Positions 47,172 to 58,116 of a stretch of 64,000 nucleotides of DNA are shown here, in pieces. Location of the stretch: the NCBI GenBank assembly GCA_036873135.1, contig JAPTYO010000008.1:32638761-32702760 (forward strand), read 5' to 3'. The notes under the pieces are model-generated. The model was not told the origin of the DNA. It saw only the letters and a program-made list of their open reading frames with translations, and searched no databases. This DNA comes from Clarkia xantiana subsp. parviflora (taxonomy: Eukaryota > Streptophyta > Magnoliopsida > Myrtales > Onagraceae). Position 1 is the first letter of the stretch. Each line of letters begins with the position of its first letter. Made by a program: the position numbers and the translations under genes.

Positions 47172-49312
47172 GCAAGCTCAGCGGCAGTAAGTTCGGTGCT
47201 TATCAAGGAGACATGCAATATTCAGATTCCAGTCTACTATGTTAGTAAGCTCTTTAGCGTCGTCGAAGCAAACAACATGGAGATTGAGAAATATCTATAT
47301 GCATTACTGGTGGCGGCGACGAAGCTACGACCTTACTTTCATGTTAATGAAATCACAGTTCTTAATAACCAGCCCTTAAAGCAGCTATTGCACAAACCAG
47401 ACATCTCAAGACGAATGGTGAAATGGGCGGCAAAGCTAAGTGAATTCACTTACACTTTGAGCCCCGGAAAACTATTAAAGGTCAAGCGCTTGCCGATTTC
47501 ATAGCTGAGAACAAGGCAACACTAGATGACAAACCAATCATTCTCCCCCAGGAGGAACATTTGAAGGCGACGCCTGAGAGTGTGGCCAACGACATATTAC
47601 CTTGTCTCTTGTATACCGATGTCTCATCTTCATCTCAAGGATTTGAGGAAGGACATGTATTGACACCACCGGATGGAGAGCCACTCCGATACGCGTTGGC
47701 GCTAACCTTCCACGCCACTAATAATGAGGCAGAGTATGAAGCTTTGTTGACGTGTCTCCAGATAGCAAAAGTTATGGGAATTACAAATTTAAGGATACGA
47801 TGTAATTCTAAGCTCATTATCAACCAGACAAAAGAAACATAAATATCCAAGGGAGAAAACATGAAAAAGTATGCAGAATAAGTAAAGCGACTCATTCAAG
47901 ATATGCCTCACTTTCAAATAGAGGCTATCCCTTGGGAAAGTAACCTAGAGGATGATGCTCTTAGCAAATTCACTTTGGGAAATGCCATTTCGAATCCTGT
48001 ACACTTCATTGAATGCTCCCTCTACTCTGCCGTTGAAGTAGGGGCAGATGTCCTCAACATCCAGGCTCCTGATTCATGGATAACTCCTATCTAGACGTAC
48101 CTAGAATATGGCAACCTTCCAAAAGATTCGTTGGAGGCGACTAAAATCCAAAAAATGTTGGACGATTTATAATTCTCAATGGATGTCTCTATAAACGAGG
48201 ATTCTCGACGTCTTATCTTCGATGTATAGCCGCTCCTCAAACGGAAAAAAAATTATGGAAGACCTACACAAATGAGACACTGGATGCCACGAAGGAGCCA
48301 GAACCCTGGTTCAAAAGGCCTTACGATAGGGATTCTATTGGCTGACGATGAGTAAAGAGGCGGCAACACTCGTGCAAGCCTGCCCTGCCTGCCAAGTCTA
48401 TGCCCCAAAAAATAACAAGGCCACCAGCGGAATTCATACCAATGATGAGCGCCTGGCCATTCGCAAAATGGGGAATTGTCTTCATATGGCCTCTCCCCAA
48501 GTCGACAGGTCAAAGAACACATATCGTGGTCGCCATTGACTATTTCTCCAAATGGATAGAAGCAAGAGCCCTGGCATCAACAACTACATTTCAAATGCTT
48601 AATTTCATTCGTGAACAAATCATATGCCGATATGGGGTTCCAAAAATCCTCATCAGTGATAACGGTCCCCAATTTGCTAGCAATGAGCTTGCTGACTTTT
48701 GTGATGATATGCTTATTAAGCATCGGTTTGGTTCGGTCCATCATGCACAAACTAATGGACAAGTAGAGGCGACCAATAAAACAATTCTCAACGGATTGAA
48801 AAAGATGGTGGGGACTTTAAAGGGGAACTTAGTAGAAGACATAGACCAAGTACTTTGGGCTCTTAGAACCTCTCACAAGAGCCACAGGCGAAACCCCATT
48901 TAGCATGGTCTATGGGTCAGAAGTCGTATCACCCATAGAGGTGGCAAATATTTCTCAAAGAGTCGCCGCTTATGAAGCCTATCAAAATGAAGAACAAAAA
49001 AGAATCGACCAAGATATGGTTGACGAAAAAACATGGGCTTCGGAAGAAACTCAAGGAAGAATGAAGTTTGCTACTGCTAGATACTTCAATCGGAAAGTAG
49101 GGCGACAACACTTCTTCTTGGGAGAAAAGGCGCTACGAAGAAACGAGCTTCTGTCAGCCGATCAGAGGGGGAAGAGGATGTCAAAATAGGAAGGACCTTA
49201 TATCATTATTGATATACCATGTCCTAACGCCTACAAGTTTTAGAAGATCCTCAAGGGAAACACCTTAATAGGACTTTTAATGCTGACCACCTGAAGAAAT
49301 ACTATATCTAAA
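47172..49312 (+). pseudogene. Tat-type gypsy pol remnant: RNase H, second RNase H, integrase
   Basis: The text starts abruptly in the RT/RNase H (SSVLIKETCNIQIPVYYVSKLF, KYLYALLVAATKLRPYF, LNNQPLKQLLHKPD). Next is the second, archaeal-type RNase H with TNNEAEYEALLTCLQIAK, and the linker IEAIPWESNLEDDAL. Integrase follows: an HHCC region (CHEGARTLV...CPACQVYAP) with in-frame stops, and catalytic Asp residues in VAIDYFSKWIEARAL and ISDNGPQF with Glu in TNGQVEATNK. The end RTFNADHLKKYY is typical of the family, at about 49312. Several stops and frame changes (near 47503, 47840, 48092, 48903) make it dead. Two RNase H modules place it in the Tat lineage. Everything upstream (gag, protease, most RT) is missing; B3-like DNA lies there instead. 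Confidence 0.88.
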
Positions 49313-49414
49313 ATCCTTTAATGTATTAATATTACAATAAATGAATAAAGATGTGATTTCTTCCTCTTTTTTATGTATCGCAGGACTCCTTGACTCCATA
49401 TAGTCGGCGAAGAC

Positions 49415-49942
49415 TGTTGGATATACGCCCAAGTGTTTATGAATTGGACCCGGTAAATGGGTCATGAACGATATTTCGTCCGGGGCTCGCCCTTGGAGGC
49501 CATTTATCAACACTTAGCCATATCTAGCTTATATACGGTCGAACCGAGGTCAAACGCACCTTATTTACGACCAAGTCCGACTTATATTACGAAACTGCCA
49601 TAACTGGACCAGGAAATCACTGGAACCGGGGCGGTCCAATAGGAACTCTATAAATAGAGACCTCCTCTCCTCATTTGAAGGTAATCCATCACTCTCTCTC
49701 TAAGCTCATTACCTCTCTCTAAATTTTATACTTACTTAAGCATCAGAGTGGGCTTGCATGGACCCCCCCCGGTGCCCATTTGCAGGTAACCAAGGAGAGG
49801 AAGCGAGGAAACGGGAATAAGAAGCCCACGAAGTAGAGATTCTGGAAGGAGAAAGCCCAAGAAGAATGAACTCGAGAATAAGAAGCCAAAGAATGGAGAG
49901 CTTGAGAAGAAGAAGCCCACGAAGGAAACTCGTGTGCAAACA
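49415..49942 (+). repeat. Gypsy LTR F (528 bp), between pol on its left and gag on its right
   Basis: It opens TGTTGGATATACGCCC and closes GTGTGCAAACA like LTRs C. Relative to C it lacks ~150 bases after the first 20. A TATA box CTATAAATAGAG lies near 49649. It could be the 3' LTR of the pol to its left and/or the 5' LTR of the gag to its right. The bases before it (TAGTCGGCGAAGAC) are only a poor polypurine tract. Confidence 0.88.
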
Positions 49943-49943
49943 C

Positions 49944-49958
49944 TGGCGCCATCTGCGG
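49944..49958 (+). promoter_or_regulatory. Primer-binding site of element F
   Basis: TGGCGCCATCTGCGG begins two bases after the LTR end, the same type of site as in element C but better preserved. Confidence 0.75.
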
Positions 49959-49996
49959 ATTCGAGCAACAAGAAAGTAGCATACTACCAGTGCTCG

Positions 49997-50427
49997 ATGG
50001 AAACAAACAAAATACAAGTAGTGACCGAATGGGGCAGTCATAGCCAAACACCAAGAATGGGTCTTCTAAATCCTAACACAAGGGAGCAAAAGAAGAAGAC
50101 GGTAGAGCAAATGCAACCTAAAGGAGATCAACAACTCCTGGGTAGCACTCCATCAAGCTCAAAAACACCACAATTGGTGGCGAGCCAAGAGCTGCCTCCA
50201 CCACCCCCAAAAACATATAAGTCACTAACCGGAGCAATGATCAATACAATCCATGGAGGCTTTGCCTCAGGTGTAGAAACGTACTATGCAAAAGAAGTGT
50301 ATGCTACACAATCATGGGAAAAACGGAAGGCACAAGAAAGGAAGTATCGTATGGGAGATATCCATTTTTGTGGAAAATATATAGACAACCTGACCTTACC
50401 AAATAACGAGGCACTGGTAGTGACCAT
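49997..50427 (+). pseudogene. Element F gag start and gag-protease junction, truncated
   Basis: From the ATG at 49997 (METNKIQVV) the frame is open to the edge of LTR G. The first ~70 codons are a polar gag N-terminus (KKKTVEQMQPKGDQQ, ELPPPPPK). Next come INTIHGGFASG and NLTLPNNEALVVTI, which in Tat elements lie between gag and protease ('INTI.GG' and 'LP..D.LVVT'). The capsid and zinc-knuckle parts between them are deleted. The insertion of element G cuts the frame just at the start of the protease. The flanking ACCAT (50423-50427) is the expected left copy of G's duplication. Confidence 0.7.
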
Positions 50428-51139
50428 TGTTGGATCACGGTGGAACTCCGGTACGATCTTTGACGGCGATCCTAGCTCCTTTGCTCCACGCAATCCTGCA
50501 AGAGGGGATAGACCGGGCGGTGACCCAGAATCCCTCTCCGATACTTAAATGAGTATCTCGTGCAAACTGGCAAGCAGTAATCTCGAGTAATGTATCTCAA
50601 AACGTAATCTGATCTGAGGTAACCTCTGCCCTTTTATAGGCGGAGAGGTACCTCAGTTACCTGGTGAACCGTTGGGGTGGTTAGCCCGTATTCCGCGTAT
50701 CTCGGGCACGATCCCGCCTATCTAGGCCATGATCTCGCTTATCTCGGCCACGCCCCGCGTATCTCGGCCACGCTCCGCGTATCTCGGCCACGCCCCGCGT
50801 ATCTCGGCCTCAACCTCTGATAGCAAGTCCCGATTAATATCGGGGACTCCAGAGTTATCTCATTGTGTCAACACTCGAGGCCCCTCGTCATCGTGACAGG
50901 GCCAATCATTCTCAGGGATTCATCATCGGGGCCTACTTAAAGGCATTTCATCGGGAGCTTCCAGCTCACCTATCGGGACCGACTCTGTCGGACCTTTCCT
51001 CATCGGGACCTTTCCTCATCGGGACTCCCTCTGTCGGGACCCTTCGCCTTGGTCTTCTTGACCTCCATTCAGGGCCCAGTGGACCTATTCACCGTTTCCT
51101 CGCCGTTAAAGGGCCTAACGGCCATAGCAGAAGCCATCA
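50428..51139 (-). repeat. Element G 3' LTR
   Basis: Read on the minus strand it opens TGATGGCTTC and closes GATCCAACA (712 bp). TATA box CCTATAAAAGGG (minus) at about 50629-50640. U3 carries a tandem repeat at about 50694-50806, units like CGCGTATCTCGGCCACGCCC (22-23 bp, about five), and a shorter CATCGGGACCTTTCCT repeat near 50997-51035. Confidence 0.82.
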
Positions 51140-51153
51140 TTTGCCCCCAAGAC
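51140..51153 (-). promoter_or_regulatory. Polypurine tract of element G
   Basis: The minus strand reads GTCTTGGGGGCAAA directly before the LTR start TGATGG. Confidence 0.75.
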
Positions 51154-51530
51154 ATGAGGGACTTACAGTTCGTCGTGTCTTTCAACTCTCGACCTCCCGA
51201 CATCGGAGTCGGGGACCTTTCCCTTGACGCAATCACTTGATACAAATCTTCTCGTTCACGTTTCCTCGATACCTTGAGGATAATCACTAAATCCGAGGAG
51301 ACTCCTCGGTTCCCCTGTCATTAAATGCAGCAGGTAACGAAGCGACTTCTTTGGCACCCGTGCCTGATTTTTCGCGCCTGCTTTTTTTGAAAAAGTGCTT
51401 TTCAGGCCGTTTCATCATTACACCCGTTGCCATTCGGCACGTTTCATCTCAACGGCTCAGATCAAAATGCTTCGGCTTCGACGATTCAGATCAGAACGTC
51501 CTTTCGACTGTCCTCTTCGCCTATAAAACC

Positions 51531-51538
51531 CTAACCCT
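51531..51538 (+). promoter_or_regulatory. TATA box of the antisense ORF
   Basis: CTATAAAA stands in CGCCTATAAAACCCTAACCC on the plus strand, opposite to element G, and is followed by the first exon candidate. Confidence 0.55.
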
Positions 51539-51539
51539 G

Positions 51540-54304
51540 GGCACAGTTCATCCTTTTCACTTTCGAATCATCGTGTCTGGTAAGGATTTCTTCTCTGTTG
51601 CTTGTATATCTTTTCCTTCGTCTTTGCTTAGTCTGTTTGCGATTTTCCGAAAAACCCAATGTACATTTCCTTGCCATGGTTGATTTCAGACAGTGGATCT
51701 GGTTCCGAGGGGAGAAAACCCTTCAACTTTGACTAGGCACTCAACGAGATTTCCAGCACTGCTTACGATGCAGCTCTCCGGGAGGGATGCATCACCTTTA
51801 CCTGGGAACCTCGCTTCCCATATCCCTGGCCCCGCTTCTCGAGTAACCTTGAGGTTACTCGTCCCCGGAAAGGGGAGGTATTTGTCTCTACGGGGCAAAT
51901 ATCAGCGGGGATTAGATTCCCCTTCTGTGGCAATCTGGTCGAGATGTGCCAGCACTACAAGACGCATCCGAGCACCTTCTCTCCCCACGCCATACGCCTG
52001 TGGAACGCCTTCCAGGTCCTCTGCTTCCGACAAAAGTGGGTTTACAGCCTCAAGCTCTTCCAGACCTTATACGGGATGAAGTGCAACGAGGCGGGGGTCT
52101 GTGCCTTCTACCCCCGTATGCCGAAGTGGAACAAGACGCAACTCGGGTTGTGCAACTGGACCAATCCAATGACACCTGGAAGGTGGTCAAGGGTCGGGGA
52201 CTCCTGGTCGACACGGGGTCCGACAAGAGTAGGTGGAAGAGGAGCTACTTCTTCATCCAGAACTCCTCAATCCCTTGGCCCCGATGGGAGGTGGAAGCGG
52301 ACTCTCCTCCCGCTTACCACACCTACACTGATGAAGACTTCCAGACTCTTCATCTCATCCAACTCTACCGATGGGGGGAGTCCTATACTCCCCTTGATGC
52401 CAATTCTCTCGTGGAGCGGGACCTGGTGAATGCCGGGATCCGACTCCTCGACATAGTCTCCGGGGGTCAGCTCTTCGACGGACCCTCTAATATGGTTCCC
52501 TAGGTAACATCTCTAACCTCTGTTTTTTACTGTTTGCAGCTAAGAAGGTATCCGTGCTGACCAATCTGATCCTTAAGCAGGGGGAGACCGATATTGTCCG
52601 CCCTACCCGGAAGAGGAAGTCAGCCAAGAAGGCTGCTGCTCCATCGGGATCTCCTTCCGCGGAGCGGCCAAAGCGGAGCCGCGTGGAGGTGGACAAGCTC
52701 TTCGACGTCCAGAACGCTGAAGAAGGTAAAAAGCTCCGCCTCGCTATTAAATCGTACAGGAAGCTGGTTCCGAAGGAGTTGATTCCTTCGACCATGGAGG
52801 CCAGCATCGCCGATGTCAAACGTGTCGTCCGAGGGGAAACTCCTCGTGTCCTGAAGGCGGGCTACTACAACTACCGCGGGAAGGACCAATATGTTTCCCG
52901 GCGCATTGTTTGGTGTAAGGGCCCTAACGAACATCCTGATTATGTTATTGAAGCCTCCTCTCGTCCTCTAGGTGCAGGTCACTCGGGGACTCCGTCGGGT
53001 GCTGGAGCCTCAGCAGGTGCACCACCTTCAGCAGGGGCGCCTCCTTCAGCGGGGGCACCACTTTTCTCTGGTGGAGAGACCCCGACCGGCGAACAATTTC
53101 GTCGGGTGGAGAGCCTGGACTCCTCTGAGGAGGCTGATGAGGGCGGCTCCCTTCGCCATCGTCGGAGGACGGGGCAGTACCCGCTGAAACCAACCTCCAA
53201 GGGGCTGCCCCCTCGCCTTCTTCACAACAACAGCGACAACCGTCGTCAATCCACGACTTCACTCCTTCCCCAGCCCGGGGCGAGTCGGAGGCACACCCCT
53301 CCACGACTCCAGTCGGCCCTTCTCCTCTCCCCATCGACGGGAGTTTTTACAAGGCCTTCGACCCCGCACAGGAGGATGCTCCCTGGACCCCGATCCAAAC
53401 GCTGCAAGGGGTCCGGCTCCGACAAGGGGACACATACCCGGAGCTGGCTTTACACCTGGTAGCAGGCTCAATCCTGCCTACTATGAGGTATCCGATCTCC
53501 TTGGATCAGGAGGACATGCGCCGGGATGTACAGGAGATGTGCATGCGTCGGATAGAGGTAAGACTTTCACTTTTCTTTTCTTCATCAATAAGACCGGTTG
53601 CTCATCTATTAATACTTCTTTTCCTTCCTTCGCAGGAGACGGGGGACCTCAACCGTTCCATCGGGTACCCCTTCGCCTTCGAGGAGACCCTGGAGCAAGA
53701 GCGGGCGGTCATAGCCAAGCTTAAGGAGGATCTCGCGGCCTCCGAGTCTTCGCGGAGAAAACTGGCCAAGGAGGAGGCCATCCTCGACCGAAAGAATCGG
53801 GACCTCCAAAAGCAGGTTCGTGACTTCGAGGGGCTCCTGAAGCGGGAGCAGCAGGAGCGGCGGGTTGCTGAGGACAAACTTGTCCTGGAAAAGAGGGCTC
53901 TAGTGGAGCGGATCGCCGAGGTTCCTGCGCAGCTGGTCGCGGCCGAGACCAAGGGCCGGGAAGATTATCAGAGGTCCGAAGACTTCCAGGCTGATACTGT
54001 AAAGTTCTGCAGCGCGGAGGTGGAGAACACCCTCTTCAATGCAGTCGAGGAACTCCACCTAGAGTATGGCGACGCCATTAACTTCGACAAGTCTCCATCT
54101 CTCGCTCCCTTCGCGAAGAAATACTTTGCTCTCTCGGAGGAGAGTGATGAGGGGAGCACTCCCGCGATTGTTGAAGACACAGCAGAGCCTCCAAGTGCTG
54201 ATGCCCCGATAATCGACCCTCCAGCGGCTGAACCCGTGGAGCCTTCTGCCACAGACCTTTTGGACCCTGTTCCCGCTTATGCTGCCGACAAGGACCAAGC
54301 CTAA
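51540..54304 (+). pseudogene. Antisense extra ORF of element G (Transposase_28-like, coiled coil)
   Basis: Extra ORFs, some antisense, are known in Tat-lineage gypsy elements; their function is unknown. Suggested exons: 51540-51579, 51690-52503, 52540-53557, 53636-54304, with donors GTAAGG, GTAACA, GTAAGA and CAG acceptors. Exon 2 encodes WEPRFPYPWPRF, GIRFPFCGNLV, LWNAFQVLC, SRWKRSYFFIQN and WPRWEVEA, resembling the 'putative gypsy type transposon' (Transposase_28) family. Exon 3 starts with a basic region (RPTRKRKSAKK) and ends FYKAFDPAQEDAPWTPIQTL, GDTYPELALHLVAGSILPT. Exon 4 is a long coiled coil (about 53680-53950) with an acidic, proline-rich tail. It is broken: TAG at 51733, frameshifts near 52150 and 53170, TAG at the end of exon 2. 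The second intron would be only 36 bases, very short for a plant. Confidence 0.75.
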
Positions 54305-54419
54305 CTGCTTATCTTTAGAGTCCTTGTACTTTCCTTATTTTTGTAATCCTCGGGCCTTTGAGCCCTTATGAATATCAGATTTTCTTAGTTCCGATTTCCC
54401 ATTGCACTTCTCAAAGCGA

Positions 54420-55030
54420 CTTTACTTACTTAAGGCGAAACCTCAACACTTAAGATATTTTCATACATCACTTTAGACGATTTAACTCCATGCGCCACTT
54501 AAGGCGACTTAATCTCGTGCATCACTTAAGACGACTTTCTCTCGTGCACCACTTAAGGCGACTTTTTCGTGCACCACTCAAGGCGTCTTTAACAACACTT
54601 AGAATAAATCTAAGAATCATGCATCACTCAAGACGACTTAATCTCGTGCATCACTTAAGACGACTTTAACAATACTTAGAGTAAATCTAAGAATCGTGCA
54701 TCACTTAAGACGACTTAATCTCGTGCATCACTTAAGACGACTTTTTCTCGTGTACCACATGAGGCGACTTTTCTCGTGCACCGCTCAAGGCGACTTTTCT
54801 CGTGCACCACTCAAGGCGACTAAATAACGCATAGAATAAATCTAAGAATAATTCTGATTGGAAGTAACCTCTTTATTCATTGATGGCACAAAATTTGCTT
54901 ACATCGAATCAAACGATAAATAACTTGCACCACTTAAGGCGATTTTACATCGGGCACCACTTAAGGCGACTTTTCATCGGGCACCACTTAAGGCGACTTT
55001 TCAGCGGGCACCACTTAAGGCGACTTTTCA
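54420..55030. repeat. Tandem repeat of ~26 bp between antisense ORF and pol of element G
   Basis: Over twenty diverged copies of a unit like CACTTAAGGCGACTTTTCTCGTGCAC. The right part has a variant with CATCGGGCAC (54950-55030). The array separates two convergent reading frames, whose ends are at 54304 (plus) and 55031 (minus). Confidence 0.88.
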
Positions 55031-57834
55031 TCAAGCATGGTGTTTCTTCAAGTGTTCGCCACTAAAAGAATGCTTCAATACTCTGCCATCGAGGTCTTCC
55101 AACTTGTACGCATTCGGAGCTGGCATCCCCACGACCTTGTAAGGTCCTTCCCATTTTGGAGACATCTTGCTAATCCGATTCAAAAGGGTGAACTCGTTGC
55201 GACACCAAACCAGCTCCCCGACGAAGAATTGTCGGGACTTAACTCGCCGATTGTAATACCTGGCCGTCGCCAAACGCATTCGAGCCTGGACTTCGTCGGC
55301 TTCCCGCCTCTTCTCTTCGAGCAAGTCCAAATCCAGACGTCTCATTTCATCATTCGTCAAAGGCTCGTAATATCTCATCCGATGGGATGCCACAGCTACC
55401 TCCATGGGAGCAACAGCCTCCTTGCCATAAACAAGGCCAAACGGAGTCTCCCCGGTTGATCGTTTGGGTGTCGTTCTAACCGCCCAAAGCACGTTTTCCA
55501 GCTCGTTCAGCCATTTGCCCTTCAAGGCATAGACCCTTTTCTTCCGGCCATTCATCACCATTTTGTTGGCTGACTCCACCTGGCCATTAGTTTGAGCATG
55601 GTGGACAGAGGCTGTCCGATGCTCGATGTTCAACTCCTCCAGGTACTCCTTCACCCGAGCCCCGTTAAACGGTGGACCATTGTCGCTGATCACCACCTTG
55701 GGAATCCCGTATCTGGATACGATATGGGTTTGGAGAAACTTGACGATCTGGTTCCCCGTCGTCTTGGCCAACGCCTTCGATTCTATCCATTTCGAAAAAT
55801 AGTCAATAGCCACCAGCAAATATTTACACTGACCTTGTGCTTGCGGGAGAGGTCCCACTAAGTCGATGCCCCACTGCGCGAAGGGCCAAGCACTCCTGAT
55901 GGACGTCAGATTAGCGGCTGGAGCCACGATGTTCGGGGCGTACCTCTGGCACGCGTCACAGGATCGGACCAACGCCGTCGCCTCCTTGCTCATCGTAGGC
56001 CAATAATAGCCAAAGTTCAGCACTTTCCTCATAATGGATCGGGCCCCTTCATGACAAGCCGCGACCCCTTCATGCACCTCCTTCAGGATTCAACTTGTGT
56101 CGGGCTCAGCCACACACTTCAAGTACGGAGTCGAGAACCAGCCCTTCTTGTATAGCTGATTGTCCAGCATCACGTAGTTAACCGCGATCCGACGTATCCT
56201 GTCAGCTAACACTTCATTATCGGGGACTGCCCCCATAGTCAAGTACGCGACTATCGGGGTCATCCAAGTGGACTCCTCCTCCGATACTGCTTCAATAGCA
56301 CACACCTGTGTCGGGTCGGTGGTTGATAGGATCACCTTCTCCAAGAAGTGCACCTTCCGTTTTTCCTCCAGGGGTGCCCCCAAGGCAAATTTGCTCAAGG
56401 CATATGCCTCCATGTTTTCCTCCCTCGGGATCGCCTCGATGTCGAAGCTTTTAAAGCTCTCCTTCAAGACTTGCACCTCGCGAAGGTATTTCCTCATCAT
56501 TGGGCTCTTCGCCTCGTATCGCCCTTGGACCTGGTTCACAATCAGGGCCGCGTCACATTTCACTCTCAGTGAACAACTCCCGTACATTTGGCAATTTCCA
56601 GGCCCGTGATAAGAGCCTCGTACTCAGCTTCGTTGTTCGTGGCCCTAAACGTTAAGGCCAAAGCATATCGAAGCGGCTCACCTCCGCCTGGTGGTATCAA
56701 TACAAACCCTGCTCCTGATCCATCTGAACTCGAGGAGCCATCCGTGTACATCTCCCAAGTATTTTCCTCGTTTGGCTGTTCTGATTGCTCTGCCATCTCT
56801 GGTTGTTACGCTATCGGGACCTCCATGGTTGCCCTCTCTACAGAGCCCGCTTCTTCCAGATCGGGGGCTGTAGACTCTGCTATGAAATCCGCCAATGCCT
56901 GGCCCTTAATAGCCGTTCTCGGAGCAAAGTGTATGCGAAACTCACTAAGCTCGATTGCCCATTTCACTAATCTCCCCGACGCATCAGGTCGGTTAAAAAA
57001 ATGCTTCAGAGGCTGGTTCGTCAACACAGTAATCTCATGCGCATGAAGTAAGGCCTCAGCTTCCGAGCAGTAATAATCAACGCAAAGAGATACTTCTCAA
57101 CGGCGAGATAATTCATTTCAGACTTGACAAATGCCTTGCTTACATAATAGACGGGGACTTGATTACCCTCGACAACCTTTACTAACACAGAGCTAATGGC
57201 AAATTCAGAGACAGCCAAGTAAAGATAGAGTGGCTCGCCTGGGACAGGTTTCGCCAATGGCGGGAGAGTGCGAAGGTGCTGCTTGAGTGCCTGGAACGCC
57301 TCTTCACACTTGGCAGTCCACTCAAACTTCTTGTTGGCCCTCAGGACTTCAAAAAATGGCATTGATCGGTCACTCGCCTTGGACAGGAAGCGATTCATTG
57401 CAGTTAATCGGCCATTCGGCACTTGCACCTCCCGATGGTTTATCGGAGACTGCATCTCCTCGATCGCTCTCAGCTTCTCAGGGTTCACCTCAATTCCTCT
57501 TTGGCTCACCATAAAGCCCAGAAACTTTCTCGAGTGGACTCCGAAGGCGCACTTGGTCGGGTTTAAGCGAACCTGATGAAGCCTCATCCGCTCAAACGCC
57601 GTGGCTAGGTTGTGCACATGATCCTCAGCTTGTCGGGACTTCACCAGCATATCGTCCACGTAAGCCTCCATGGTTTTCCCCAGCATATCTCCAAACAGCT
57701 TGTTCACCATCCGCAGGTAGGTTGCCCCGGCATTGATCAGTCCGAAAGGCATGACATCGTAGTGGTAGATATCGCTGTCAGCATAAAATGCTGTGTGAGG
57801 AGCATCCTCCTTAGCCATCTTGATCTAGTTATAG
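55031..57834 (-). pseudogene. Element G pol: RT C-part, RNase H, second RNase H, integrase
   Basis: The RT part (57818-57021) has YHYDVMPFGLINAGATY, active-site YVDD in EAYVDDMLVKS, KCAFGV and FLGFMVS. RNase H follows with VYYVSKAF and LTNQPLKHFF. The second, archaeal-type RNase H (56796-56093) has MYTDGSSSSDGSGAG, TNNEAEYEAL and IEAIPREENMEA. The integrase frame (56077-55031, 348 codons) is intact in itself: H2 and H9, C40 and C43 form the zinc site, and D72, D132 and E168 the catalytic triad. It ends HSFSGEHLKKHH. Damage: TAG at 57825-57827 replacing the glutamine in YNQIKM, a frameshift near 57025, TAA at 56806-56808, a frameshift near 56580, TGA at 56090-56092. The arrangement RT-RNH-aRNH-IN is that of the Tat lineage. 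Copia H separates it from the N-terminal RT at 63583. Confidence 0.92.
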
Positions 57835-57839
57835 CCCGA

Positions 57840-58116
57840 TATAAGCTTTAGTAGGTTGAATCATTTGTTGATTGATTGATTAGGGATTACAATGCAATAG
57901 GTAAACTATATATATTAGGTGATAGGGATCACCAACTAGGACTAACTATGCTATGTGCCTAACTTGGTGCACCAAGGTGCATACACCATGTAACATGTAC
58001 TACATGATATATGCACCATATAATAGCCTTATACAATCATCTAATGACATGATGGAGGTAAATGCAAGTGTAAGTAACAAGATGCAATGTGAGCATATCA
58101 ACTTATATACTCTATA
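57840..58116 (-). repeat. Copia H 3' LTR
   Basis: 277 bp. On the minus strand it opens TATAGAGTATATAAG and closes AGCTTATA. It differs from the other copy only at the ATCTAATGACATG (there AGTG) and GGAGGTAAATG (there GAAG) positions. Confidence 0.94.

Noticed and set aside
50820..51060. ATCGGGAC repeats considered as a CRISPR-like array
   Set aside because: Spacing is irregular, repeats are short and degenerate, and the position is the U3 of a plant LTR.
52945..53334. 129-codon minus-strand frame in GC-rich DNA
   Set aside because: Antisense shadow of exon 3 of the antisense ORF, low-complexity P/S/G composition, no domain.
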